Shown: positions 5,233-10,994 of the stretch, in pieces
Numbering within the stretch: the stretch's first letter is position 1
How the letters are laid out: each line of letters opens with the position of its first letter
Origin: Deltaproteobacteria bacterium
GTDB taxonomy: Bacteria > Desulfobacterota > Anaeroferrophillalia > Anaeroferrophillales > Tharpellaceae
DNA length: 10,994 nucleotides
Direction: 5' to 3'
Assembly (NCBI GenBank): GCA_030633185.1
Contig: DAOVTG010000066.1
Coordinates: 1 to 10,994 of the forward strand
Position numbers and translations under genes: made by a program
The notes under the pieces: generated by a model
Database searches by the model: none
Told to the model about the DNA's origin: nothing
Seen by the model: the letters and a program-made list of their open reading frames with translations, nothing else

Positions 5233-7079
5233 GTTAACGTCCTAATTTTAATCGCTCCATGCGGGCAGATATCAAGGCACTGCCCGCAGCCGACACAGGT
5301 GATCTGGTCGATCGTAACCCGGTTTTCCGGGTCATCCGTCTTAAGCATCAAAGCTGGGCACTCAAAAGCTTTAAGACAATACCCGCAGCCGGTGCAATCA
5401 TCATCTAAAATAGTGACCTGTAAAGCTGGCAGCAGATTACGTTCGGCGGGAATCATCAGGCAGCCGCGTCTGGCGATAACCACCGCAATGCCGCCTTCCG
5501 GGGCTTGAGCATATTGCCAGGCCTCTTTGATCGTGTCAATCAGTTCACTCTGTTGGTAAGGATCAACAATCGTGATCTTTTCAATACCGCATCCCTTGAG
5601 CAGTGTTTCCAGCTCAAGGGCCGGTCCCCTACTGCCATCCGCCTGCAAACCGGCTGCCGGTGTCGGCTGGTTGCCGGTCATCGCGGTTGTACTGTTATCA
5701 AGGAGCAACAAGACAAAACGGCTGTCTTCATAGCGGGCGTTGATCAGGGCCGGAATTCCGGAGTGGTAGAAAGTCGAATCGCCGATAATCGCAGCAATCG
5801 GCGGGCTATCTTCACCGTCTTTCACGAAAGTCTGGTAAAAGGAGCCGGCCTGACTGATGGAGGCTCCCATGCAGAGGCAGGTGTCTAAAGCGCCAAGGTT
5901 GATTCCTAAGGTATAGCAGCCGATATCTCCGGCGTAGATACCTTTAGGAAGGGCTTTTTTCAGAGCGTAGAAGCTTGAACGATGAGGGCAGCCGGGGCAG
6001 AGGCTGGGGCGTTTGCCCGGAGGGGCCTCAATACTGTTAGGGTTAGCGGAGAGCGGTTTTTGCTTTACGAAGCGGTTGAGAGCAGAAACGATAATTTCCG
6101 GGGTCAAGGCTCCGGCATCGGGAATGGTGCCGTCAAGGCGTCCGCAAATCTTTTTTTGGTCGCCCATTTGATACTCGATTACCGGCATGCTCTCTTCGAT
6201 GACGAGCAATTTTTCATGGCGTTTAAGCAGTTCTCGGCCGGCATTTTTATGTAACGGGTAGGGCAGATCGACTTTGTAGAGGCTAAATTGTGAGGTTTCA
6301 TCGTCCGGTAAAGAGTTCAGTAAGTCAGCGGTTAAGGCCCAGGCGCAGCCCGAGGCGATAATGCCGTAGGGGGCTGGGGAGGATGAGCCGCTTTCGACTT
6401 GTGTTGCAAAGTCAAAACGGGGATCAGCCGCCAACTCTAGAAGTTTTTGGTTTAGTTGCTGGTGCAGCCGGAAGCGATGTTTAGGGGTTGCCGCCCAGCG
6501 TTGCGGCTGGCGTATGAATTCTGGCTGGCGCAGTTGTTTTGTAATTTTTGCAAGATTTATGTTTTGTCGGGCATGGCAGAGGGTAGCAGTCGGTCGCAAC
6601 ATTACCGGCAGGCCAAGCTCTTCTGAAAGATCAAGAGCTCGGCCTGCAAAAATCGAAGCCTCTTGAGGGGTTGCCGGATCAAAGACCGCGACTTTAGCCA
6701 GCATCGCGAACATGCGGCTGTCCTGTTCAGTCTGCGAACTGTTAGGGCCCGGGTCGTCAGCACTGATGACCACTAAAGAACCGGTGACTCCTAAGTAGGC
6801 ACTGCTCAAAAAAGCATCGGCGGCGACATTTAAACCCACCTGTTTCATAACTGCCGCACTACGCATGCCGGTCATGGCGGCGGTGAAGGCTGATTCCAAC
6901 GCAATTTTTTCATTTACCGACCAGTGCCCGTGGATGGTGATACCATGGTCACGCCCCTGTTTGATAAAGGCTGGCAGAATTTCTGAGGACGGGGTGCCGG
7001 GATAGGCGTAGGTAAAAGTACAACCATTCTCAAGCAGGCCGCGAGCCATCGCCTCATTACCGAGCATTACTTGTTGCAA
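5229..7079 (-). CDS. iorA: Indolepyruvate:ferredoxin oxidoreductase, alpha subunit
   Basis: Large catalytic subunit, partner of the overlapping iorB: arylpyruvate + CoA + oxidised ferredoxin to aryl-acetyl-CoA + CO2. Over 616 aa, the N-terminal pyrimidine-binding half has YAYPGTPSSEI (24-34) and ADDPGPNSSQTEQDSR. A linker region follows, then the thiamine diphosphate half with CPGCPHR, GDIGCYTLG (from G384), IGDSTFYHSG (D434) and LLDNSTTAMTG. The C-terminal ferredoxin domain has two Cys sets for [4Fe-4S] clusters: C562, C565, C568, C574 and C595, C598, C601, C605. All key residues are present. The start is TTG, chosen because AGGAG (7091-7087) lies 7 bases upstream; the first ATG (7067) would be 19 bases from it. 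The SH3-anchor gene ends 22 bases upstream, so the two are probably cotranscribed. Confidence 0.94.
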   Translation of the reverse strand: MQQVMLGNEAMARGLLENGCTFTYAYPGTPSSEILPAFIKQGRDHGITIHGHWSVNEKIALESAFTAAMTGMRSAAVMKQVGLNVAADAFLSSAYLGVTGSLVVISADDPGPNSSQTEQDSRMFAMLAKVAVFDPATPQEASIFAGRALDLSEELGLPVMLRPTATLCHARQNINLAKITKQLRQPEFIRQPQRWAATPKHRFRLHQQLNQKLLELAADPRFDFATQVESGSSSPAPYGIIASGCAWALTADLLNSLPDDETSQFSLYKVDLPYPLHKNAGRELLKRHEKLLVIEESMPVIEYQMGDQKKICGRLDGTIPDAGALTPEIIVSALNRFVKQKPLSANPNSIEAPPGKRPSLCPGCPHRSSFYALKKALPKGIYAGDIGCYTLGINLGALDTCLCMGASISQAGSFYQTFVKDGEDSPPIAAIIGDSTFYHSGIPALINARYEDSRFVLLLLDNSTTAMTGNQPTPAAGLQADGSRGPALELETLLKGCGIEKITIVDPYQQSELIDTIKEAWQYAQAPEGGIAVVIARRGCLMIPAERNLLPALQVTILDDDCTGCGYCLKAFECPALMLKTDDPENRVTIDQITCVGCGQCLDICPHGAIKIRTLT

Positions 7080-7086
7080 TCGAGTT

Positions 7087-7091
7087 CTCCT
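7087..7091 (-). promoter_or_regulatory. Ribosome binding site that fixes the TTG start of iorA
   Basis: AGGAG on the - strand is 7 bases from TTG at 7079 but 19 bases from the next in-frame ATG at 7067. The spacing therefore favours the rare TTG codon as the start of iorA. TTG may keep alpha-subunit translation moderate. Confidence 0.65.
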
Positions 7092-7101
7092 GATGCCTGT
7101 T

Positions 7102-7818
7102 TTATTTAAAACTTAAACCAGAGCTCTTTTTATTGCGGTGGCGGAAGGCCTGCAGGAGCAGGCCGATAAAAAAACCGACCATCAGGATGCCGCCGCCAGC
7201 GAGAAACCATTTGATCCGGTAGGCTGTTTTCAGGAGTTCGCACTCTGTTAAAATTGCGGCCTCGCGCTCTTGTCGGCCTTGATTTTCCGAGAGCAGGCTC
7301 TTGTGCTCGGCCTGTAGTTTAAGGAAGTTGGCGGATCCTTTACGTAACGTTTTATACTCTTTCTCAACTTTCTGTAGTTTGCTGCGTAGCCCTTTGACTT
7401 CATGGAGCAGGGCGGTGTTGCCTTTACGGTACTCTTTATTAGTTGCTGTGAGCGAGACGATCTTGGTTTTAATACTCTGTTCCAGCTGTTTAATTCTAGC
7501 GTTGGCTTTGAGCAGGCGTTTGGCGGCCGGTTCGACAGTGGTCAGAAAACGTTTCTGAATCCAGCCCTGGCGTTTCTTGCCGTAGCCTATATGAACCCAG
7601 TCATCTTGGTTTTCACCAAGCAAGGTGACCTTATGCCCGGTACTCAGGGGGGTGAGTAGCTTGAATTCGGTGCCCGCCCCGGCTCGGGCGTAGATTTTGA
7701 TTTTGTCGGATATGTAACGGGTTTCACCGGCTTCTTCAGCCCCGACCGAACCGTTTAAAAGCAGAAGGTTGAGCAGTAAAGCAATGATGAGGAACGGAAA
7801 GAGTATTTTGTGTGACAT
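7102..7818 (-). CDS. SH3-domain, coiled-coil, membrane-anchored protein (TIGR04211/YgiM-like)
   Basis: Predicted envelope protein without a catalytic motif. The 238 aa contain an N-terminal hydrophobic signal segment (about 5-27, ending SVGAEE), a bacterial SH3-like domain (about 33-93, with KIYARAGAGTEFKLLTPL and WVHIGYGKKRQGWIQKRFL), and a long charged heptad-like coiled coil (about 98-195). A C-terminal transmembrane helix (about 204-225, WFLAGGGILMVGFFIGLLL) and a short basic tail follow. This order matches the SH3-and-anchor family, in which the SH3 part faces the periplasm. AGGA (7829-7826) lies 7 bases before the ATG, next to the repeat fragment at 7830-7862. It is 22 bases upstream of iorA and probably shares its transcript, although a link to indolepyruvate metabolism is not evident. 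Its cellular role is unknown. Confidence 0.82.
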   Translation of the reverse strand: MSHKILFPFLIIALLLNLLLLNGSVGAEEAGETRYISDKIKIYARAGAGTEFKLLTPLSTGHKVTLLGENQDDWVHIGYGKKRQGWIQKRFLTTVEPAAKRLLKANARIKQLEQSIKTKIVSLTATNKEYRKGNTALLHEVKGLRSKLQKVEKEYKTLRKGSANFLKLQAEHKSLLSENQGRQEREAAILTECELLKTAYRIKWFLAGGGILMVGFFIGLLLQAFRHRNKKSSGLSFK

Positions 7819-7829
7819 AATTGATTCCT

Positions 7830-7862
7830 GAAATTTTTACTTAGCCATCTCATGACTTCTTA
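7830..7862 (-). repeat. Third, partial copy of the dispersed repeat, between the Nudix and SH3 genes
   Basis: Read on the - strand, these 33 bases match positions 1-33 of the window in 30 of 33, with the core gatggctaagtaaaaatttc identical. The right half of the palindrome is absent because the SH3 gene begins at 7818. The fragment lies 35 bases after the Nudix stop and directly abuts the SH3 ribosome binding site. Like the iorB-associated copy, it has the same strand as the gene that ends before it. Confidence 0.75.
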
Positions 7863-7897
7863 CGAGTGTATCGTATCATGCATGTGTTGTGCCTTAT

Positions 7898-8503
7898 TCA
7901 GCTGGCAAGATGGAGGGTATGGTGAGGTGTTTTTGTGAAAAGGTTGTGTTCTCGGCCCAGTTCTAAAAACCGCCACATGATTTTTGCCGTGGCCCCCCAT
8001 ATTATATGGCCGTCGATATTAAAGGCCAGTTGCGGCTGCAGGTGGCGGCCGTTAAAGTAATAGAAGTCTATTTTGTTGCTAGGCTCAAAGAAGTCGTCAA
8101 CCGCCAAGGTTATCAGGCTTTCGACCTCATCCGGAGAGAGGTCGAAACTGTAGGGGTGGGGGATGGCTCCGATAAACGGGGAGACCAGGAAACCGGTTGT
8201 CGTATTGACTTCATCAAGGCCTCCAAAAATAGTAATATCACTCTCTTTGACGCCGATTTCCTCTTCAGTCTCTCTGGTACTGGTAGCCTCCAGGGAAAAA
8301 TCTTGATCCTCTTTGACTCCGCCGGGGAAAGAAATTTCGCCCTTGTGGGTCTTGACCGTTTGCGAGCGTTTGATAAAGAGCATTTTCAAGATGCCCTTTT
8401 CGATGTACAAAGGACAAAGAACCGCAGCGCGCACCGTATCGGTCGAACTTTTGGTTCGTGGCTGGTAGGTTGAGAAAAAAAATTCCAGTTGTTTCAGGGG
8501 CAT
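7898..8503 (-). CDS. Nudix hydrolase, CoA pyrophosphatase (NudL/YeaB) type
   Basis: Likely splits CoA or acyl-CoA into phosphopantetheine (or its acyl form) and 3',5'-ADP. The 201 aa contain the CoA-type signature IKRSQTVKTHKGEISFPGG (44-62) followed by the Nudix box, with G62, D66/D68, and R77, E78, E81, E82, G84 in TRETEEEIGV. The box is one residue longer before RE than in MutT, as it is in E. coli NudL. The Mg-binding glutamates are intact. No ribosome binding site precedes the ATG at 8503, but a promoter-like pair lies so close that the transcript would have almost no leader. It sits between the metallo-hydrolase and SH3 genes. A housekeeping role in CoA turnover fits the nearby CoA-ester enzymes but is not proven. 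Confidence 0.85.
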   Translation of the reverse strand: MPLKQLEFFFSTYQPRTKSSTDTVRAAVLCPLYIEKGILKMLFIKRSQTVKTHKGEISFPGGVKEDQDFSLEATSTRETEEEIGVKESDITIFGGLDEVNTTTGFLVSPFIGAIPHPYSFDLSPDEVESLITLAVDDFFEPSNKIDFYYFNGRHLQPQLAFNIDGHIIWGATAKIMWRFLELGREHNLFTKTPHHTLHLAS

Positions 8504-8515
8504 GGGGTACTCTAG

Positions 8516-8546
8516 TTTATAGTAGTCAATGCAACTTGACTGTCAA
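8516..8546 (-). promoter_or_regulatory. Candidate promoter for the Nudix gene with a very short leader
   Basis: On the - strand, TTGACA (8546-8541) is followed after 19 bases by TATAAA (8521-8516). Transcription would start near 8509, about 5-6 bases before the ATG at 8503. The long spacer is a weakness. The missing ribosome binding site fits a near-leaderless mRNA. Confidence 0.45.
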
Positions 8547-8592
8547 AACTAGCAGAAGGCGGTCGACAAAGCAATCTCTTTTTGGCTCTATG

Positions 8593-9576
8593 TTAACTGA
8601 TGGGGCCGGTAAAATGTTCTCCGGCTTGTCGGTAGAACTCCTCTTTCTCTTCCGTATGGCGAGGAGAAAAGTGGAAAAGCCGGAGGTGCTTGGCTCGGGC
8701 CAGGCTGGCAAGTTTGCCGGCCTGGGCGGCAGTTAAATGGCGACTCGCCAAAGCCTTGTCGGCGGCGGATTCTAAAAAAGCGGCTTCACAGAGTAATAGG
8801 TCGACATCTTTTATCAGGGGTAGAAGTCGTTTAAGGTTTTGCGGAGTGAAACCTATATCGGTCACGTAGGCGATTTTTCGACCGGGCCTGATCAAGGCAA
8901 TTTCATCGGCAATATCCTGGAGATGATAACTACATCCGGCAATCTCAATTGCGGTGTCCGGCGGGCTTTTAGATTGCAGGGCTTGCCGGAGCCGGCTGAG
9001 CCAAGGGCCGGGTGACCAGCCTTGGCGACCAAGCTTTTCGGGGCGGATCTTGATCTGTAAAGGTTCTTTGAGGGCAAAGGCGAGGCAGTCAATGCCATGG
9101 TCTAGTGTGGTTGCGGACATGTTAAAGGTCGGAGTCTTGAAAATGGTCGCACTTTTGCGGGCCTGGCTGGTTCCGGGTTCCGGATGAAACTTGCGGCGGC
9201 AGGCAAAGGCGCTTTGCTCGATTCTTTTTTCATAAATCTCATGGGCCGTAATCAGGAGTTCATAGTGGGCCGTCAGATTCCATCTGTAGCCCTTGAGCTT
9301 GTGTCCAACCATTTCGATAATTCCCGGTGGGCCATAGATGTGCAGGTGTTTGGAGCGGTTTAAGGTGAGGCGTAAAAGGTGGTCAAAACCGATCAAATGA
9401 TCGATATGGCCATGGCTGATAAAGATGTGCGAAACCTTTAAAAGCTGTTTTGCCGAGAGTCTATGCAGGTCGCCGAGATCAAAGAGCAGAGCCTGGCCAC
9501 TATAGCTGTGGCGCAGGAAAAATCCCGGATCTTCAAAAGGCGGGTTAAGTGCTTCTATGTGCCAGGGAAAAGTCAT
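8593..9576 (-). CDS. Metallo-beta-lactamase fold hydrolase, ribonuclease Z-like
   Basis: Zinc-dependent phosphodiesterase fold, probably an RNase Z homologue acting on tRNA 3' ends. The 327 aa keep the expected metal ligands: HGHIDH (H55, H57, D59, H60), LDHGI (H160), VTDIG (D240), SRHLTAAQAG (H280) and FHFSPRH (H302). The order and spacing follow the RNase Z type, including the LDHG and HFSPR segments. The first motif reads HGHIDH where bacterial RNase Z has HLHGDH, so this is a divergent branch and another substrate is possible. The segment about 105-225 is basic and could include the tRNA-gripping arm. No ribosome binding site is seen before the ATG at 9576, which is reached through AT-rich DNA. 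It is transcribed divergently from the MetE-like gene and toward the Nudix gene, 89 bases downstream. Confidence 0.82.
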   Translation of the reverse strand: MTFPWHIEALNPPFEDPGFFLRHSYSGQALLFDLGDLHRLSAKQLLKVSHIFISHGHIDHLIGFDHLLRLTLNRSKHLHIYGPPGIIEMVGHKLKGYRWNLTAHYELLITAHEIYEKRIEQSAFACRRKFHPEPGTSQARKSATIFKTPTFNMSATTLDHGIDCLAFALKEPLQIKIRPEKLGRQGWSPGPWLSRLRQALQSKSPPDTAIEIAGCSYHLQDIADEIALIRPGRKIAYVTDIGFTPQNLKRLLPLIKDVDLLLCEAAFLESAADKALASRHLTAAQAGKLASLARAKHLRLFHFSPRHTEEKEEFYRQAGEHFTGPIS

Positions 9577-9599
9577 TAATACGTTTGGTTAGCGAAAAA

Positions 9600-9625
9600 T
9601 CAGCTATTTGTCAATGAATAGCTGA
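9600..9625 (-). promoter_or_regulatory. Inverted repeat upstream of the RNase Z-like gene (operator or attenuator candidate)
   Basis: The perfect 9-bp arms tcagctatt (9600-9608) and aatagctga (9617-9625) enclose 8 bases. On the - strand the stem is followed by five Ts (9599-9595), giving it the form of a short intrinsic terminator ahead of the ATG at 9576. The loop also holds TTGACA on the - strand (9614-9609), which could be a -35 box, but the -10 at the right spacing (taacca) is poor. It could be an operator or a leader attenuator; the sequence does not decide. Confidence 0.4.
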
Positions 9626-9642
9626 AAATAGAGGTAAAATGG

Positions 9643-9672
9643 TTGCGAAAATGATAATATTTATGCTATGAT
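9643..9672 (+). promoter_or_regulatory. Promoter with extended -10 for the MetE-like gene
   Basis: TTGCGA (9643-9648) is 18 bases from TATGAT (9667-9672), a 5/6 match to the -10 consensus. The TG of an extended -10 lies at 9664-9665. Transcription would begin near 9679, giving a leader of about 80 bases before GTG 9760. The surrounding DNA is very AT-rich. Confidence 0.55.
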
Positions 9673-9747
9673 ACCACTCTTTTGAGGAGAATTTAACTAT
9701 TTTGTGGAAATATACTGAATTTTACTCTTTTACCTCGGACAGCTTAC

Positions 9748-9763
9748 AAGGAGATTTATGTGA
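9748..9763 (+). promoter_or_regulatory. Ribosome binding site and overlapping ATG-TGA / GTG start
   Basis: AAGGAG (9748-9753) precedes the bases atgtga (9758-9763). ATG at 9758 is followed at once by TGA, a start-stop pair. GTG at 9760, in another frame and 6 bases after AAGGAG, opens the long reading frame. Ribosomes choosing the ATG would make only fMet, which could reduce expression of the gene. Confidence 0.6.
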
Positions 9764-10833
9764 CCGGATCCTCTTTTCGGGATACTTTTTTACCGCGCTG
9801 TATGGCGATTGCTATCGGTAGCCTGCCGCAGTCGGAGGTGGAACCTACTCTTAACCTGATTGCTGACTGTTTACCGGAAGCACCTTTCTGGCCGCAGTTG
9901 CCCAACCGTTCTTTTCTTGAGAGTATGTATGTTCAGTATGCCCAGGGGTTGCCTGGTGTGGTTCTTGATGAAGTTAATGAGCGTTTCTATATTGATCCGG
10001 GCCAAGCCGATTTTGCCGACCAGTTAACTTGCTTTTACGAGGCCGTGATGGCTGCTGATCTCGATCATTTTGCTATCGGTCGAGAGCGGGCCAGCGGGTT
10101 ATGGGAGGGCCTTCCGGCTCTGGCAGAACGTTTCAGCGAAAAAACACCGATCTTGGTCAAAGGCCAGGTGACCGGGCCGGTCAGTTTTGGTCTCGGGGTT
10201 ACCGACGCCAAAAAAAAATCGATTATTTATGATCCGACTTTGGCCGATGTTGTGGTCAAACATCTGAACCTGAAAGCCCGTTGGCAGGAAGCTTTTCTCA
10301 AAAGCTGTTTTCCCGGCTTACCGACCCTTACTTTTTTCGATGAACCCTATATGGTCTCTTTTGGTACCGCTTTCTGTACGCTTTCTCGGGAGCAGGTGCA
10401 AAACCTCTTAAATGAAGTCAGTGCCGGACTCCAGGGATTGACCGGAGTGCACTGCTGCGGCAATACGGACTGGTCCCTGTTGCTGGGTACCAGGGTTGAC
10501 TTGTTGAATTTTGATGCCTATGAATATGGGGAGAATCTGCTTCTCTATCAGGCTGAGCTGGAAAAATTTCTGGCCGCCGGAGGGTATCTGGCCTGGGGCG
10601 TAGTGCCGACCAGTGCGGCGATAGATAATGAGGATGTAGATTCCCTGTTTGCTTTGCTTGCAGGGCAAATGGAGCGTTTGAGTAGTGCGACAATCTCTCT
10701 CAAAAGCATTTTAGAGCGGAGTTTCGTGTCGCCCAGTTGCGGGGCCGGATCGCTGACCCCGGCTCGCGCCGTTCGGGTCTTCGAATTGACAAAAAAGCTT
10801 TCAGAGCGCTTACGAAAACATTATAAATTATAG
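9760..10833 (+). CDS. MetE/UROD-superfamily protein, short methionine-synthase-like (core MetE)
   Basis: The 357 aa form a single TIM-barrel domain related to the C-terminal catalytic half of cobalamin-independent methionine synthase; there is no N-terminal MetE half. Likely zinc ligands are H231 and C233 (GVHCCGNTDW) and C327 (VSPSCGAG), with acidic residues D252/E255/E258 in the LLNFDAYEYGE strand near the place of the MetE metal-site glutamate. FFDEPYM and LVKGQVTGPVSFG are typical superfamily segments. Such short forms in anaerobes can transfer methyl groups from a methyl-corrinoid protein to homocysteine or another thiol instead of using methyl-folate; this is family knowledge and the donor here is unknown. 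It starts at GTG 9760 after AAGGAG. The next gene begins 37 bases after its stop with no terminator between, so cotranscription is likely. Confidence 0.78.
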   Translation: MTGSSFRDTFLPRCMAIAIGSLPQSEVEPTLNLIADCLPEAPFWPQLPNRSFLESMYVQYAQGLPGVVLDEVNERFYIDPGQADFADQLTCFYEAVMAADLDHFAIGRERASGLWEGLPALAERFSEKTPILVKGQVTGPVSFGLGVTDAKKKSIIYDPTLADVVVKHLNLKARWQEAFLKSCFPGLPTLTFFDEPYMVSFGTAFCTLSREQVQNLLNEVSAGLQGLTGVHCCGNTDWSLLLGTRVDLLNFDAYEYGENLLLYQAELEKFLAAGGYLAWGVVPTSAAIDNEDVDSLFALLAGQMERLSSATISLKSILERSFVSPSCGAGSLTPARAVRVFELTKKLSERLRKHYKL

Positions 10834-10869
10834 AGTATGTTAGATTTACACAACCTGGAGGTTTGACTG

Positions 10870-10994
10870 GTGAGTGACGATAAAAAGAAGCGGGATGAGG
10901 ATATCCCCTTGTCTGAAGATGGAACCGAGCCTGAAGATGAAGCCGGAGAACTCTCTTCAGATGATGAGAGCAAAGCTCAAGAGCCGGAGCTTGA
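10870..10994 (+). CDS. N-terminus of an acidic protein, cut by the window edge
   Basis: An open frame runs from GTG 10870 to the end of the window, 41 full codons. CTGGAGG (10855-10861) lies 8 bases upstream, a strong ribosome binding site that decides the start. The translated part begins MSDDKKKRDEDIPLSEDG and continues as a chain rich in Glu, Asp and Ser with almost no hydrophobic residues, so it is probably a disordered N-terminal extension. Such tails occur in several unrelated families, including GrpE-like and membrane-anchored proteins, and I cannot name the product. It is probably cotranscribed with the MetE-like gene. Confidence 0.7.
   Translation, partial: MSDDKKKRDEDIPLSEDGTEPEDEAGELSSDDESKAQEPEL

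Noticed and set aside
5191..6254. Open frames on the + strand opposite iorA and iorB (for example 5505-5888 and 5982-6254)
   Set aside because: They lie wholly antisense to well-supported conserved enzymes, lack ribosome binding sites and give low-complexity products with no recognisable domain.
8006..8473. 155-codon open frame antisense to the Nudix gene
   Set aside because: The Nudix frame on the other strand carries a complete catalytic motif; this one has no motif and no ribosome binding site.
9683..9715. Possible leader peptide after gaggaga in the MetE-like leader
   Set aside because: The nearest TTG and GTG codons are about 14 or more bases from the ribosome-binding-like sequence, and the GTG frame stops after four codons.
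1..10994. CRISPR array, tRNA, rRNA, integrase or transposase
   Set aside because: I found no regularly spaced direct repeats, cloverleaf-like sequence or mobile-element protein motif on either strand.

Overview
The window is 11 kb of a bacterial chromosome. The gene content suggests an anaerobic, amino-acid-using Desulfobacterota (deltaproteobacterial) organism: a Liv-type ABC transporter next to a PaaK-like acyl-CoA ligase and an AcuB-like CBS/ACT protein, indolepyruvate:ferredoxin oxidoreductase genes, and a short MetE-like protein. That lineage is inferred from gene families and memory; no rRNA or tRNA marker is present. All genes look intact. I see no transposase, phage gene, tRNA, rRNA or CRISPR array.

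Left part, + strand (1-4466). A 140-base palindromic repeat opens the window. After a probable promoter come a periplasmic substrate-binding protein, a perfect 17-bp hairpin, a LivF-type ATPase, a PaaK-like ligase with degenerate adenylation motifs, and an AcuB-like CBS-CBS-ACT protein. The permeases and the LivG ATPase are not in the window, so the transporter is incomplete here.

Middle and right, - strand (9576 down to 4708). In transcription order these are an RNase Z-like metallo-hydrolase, a CoA-pyrophosphatase-type Nudix hydrolase, an SH3/coiled-coil/membrane-anchor protein, and iorA-iorB, whose ends overlap by 4 bases. The iorAB end converges on the liv-paaK end across 241 bases that hold a strong stem-loop and a diverged copy of the opening repeat.

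Right end, + strand (9577-10994). A divergent intergenic region with a good promoter leads to a short MetE/UROD-superfamily protein starting at GTG, then to the acidic N-terminus of a gene cut by the window edge.

The two convergent blocks plausibly form one aromatic amino acid module. The Liv system would import amino acids, transamination elsewhere would give arylpyruvates, IorAB would convert these to aryl-acetyl-CoA and reduced ferredoxin, the PaaK-like protein would act on the CoA ester or free acid, and the CBS/ACT protein would sense nucleotides or amino acids. The most unusual sequence features are the dispersed palindromic element, one copy of which appears to supply the iorB stop codon, the hairpin between the binding protein and livF, and the altered active-site motifs of the PaaK-like protein.
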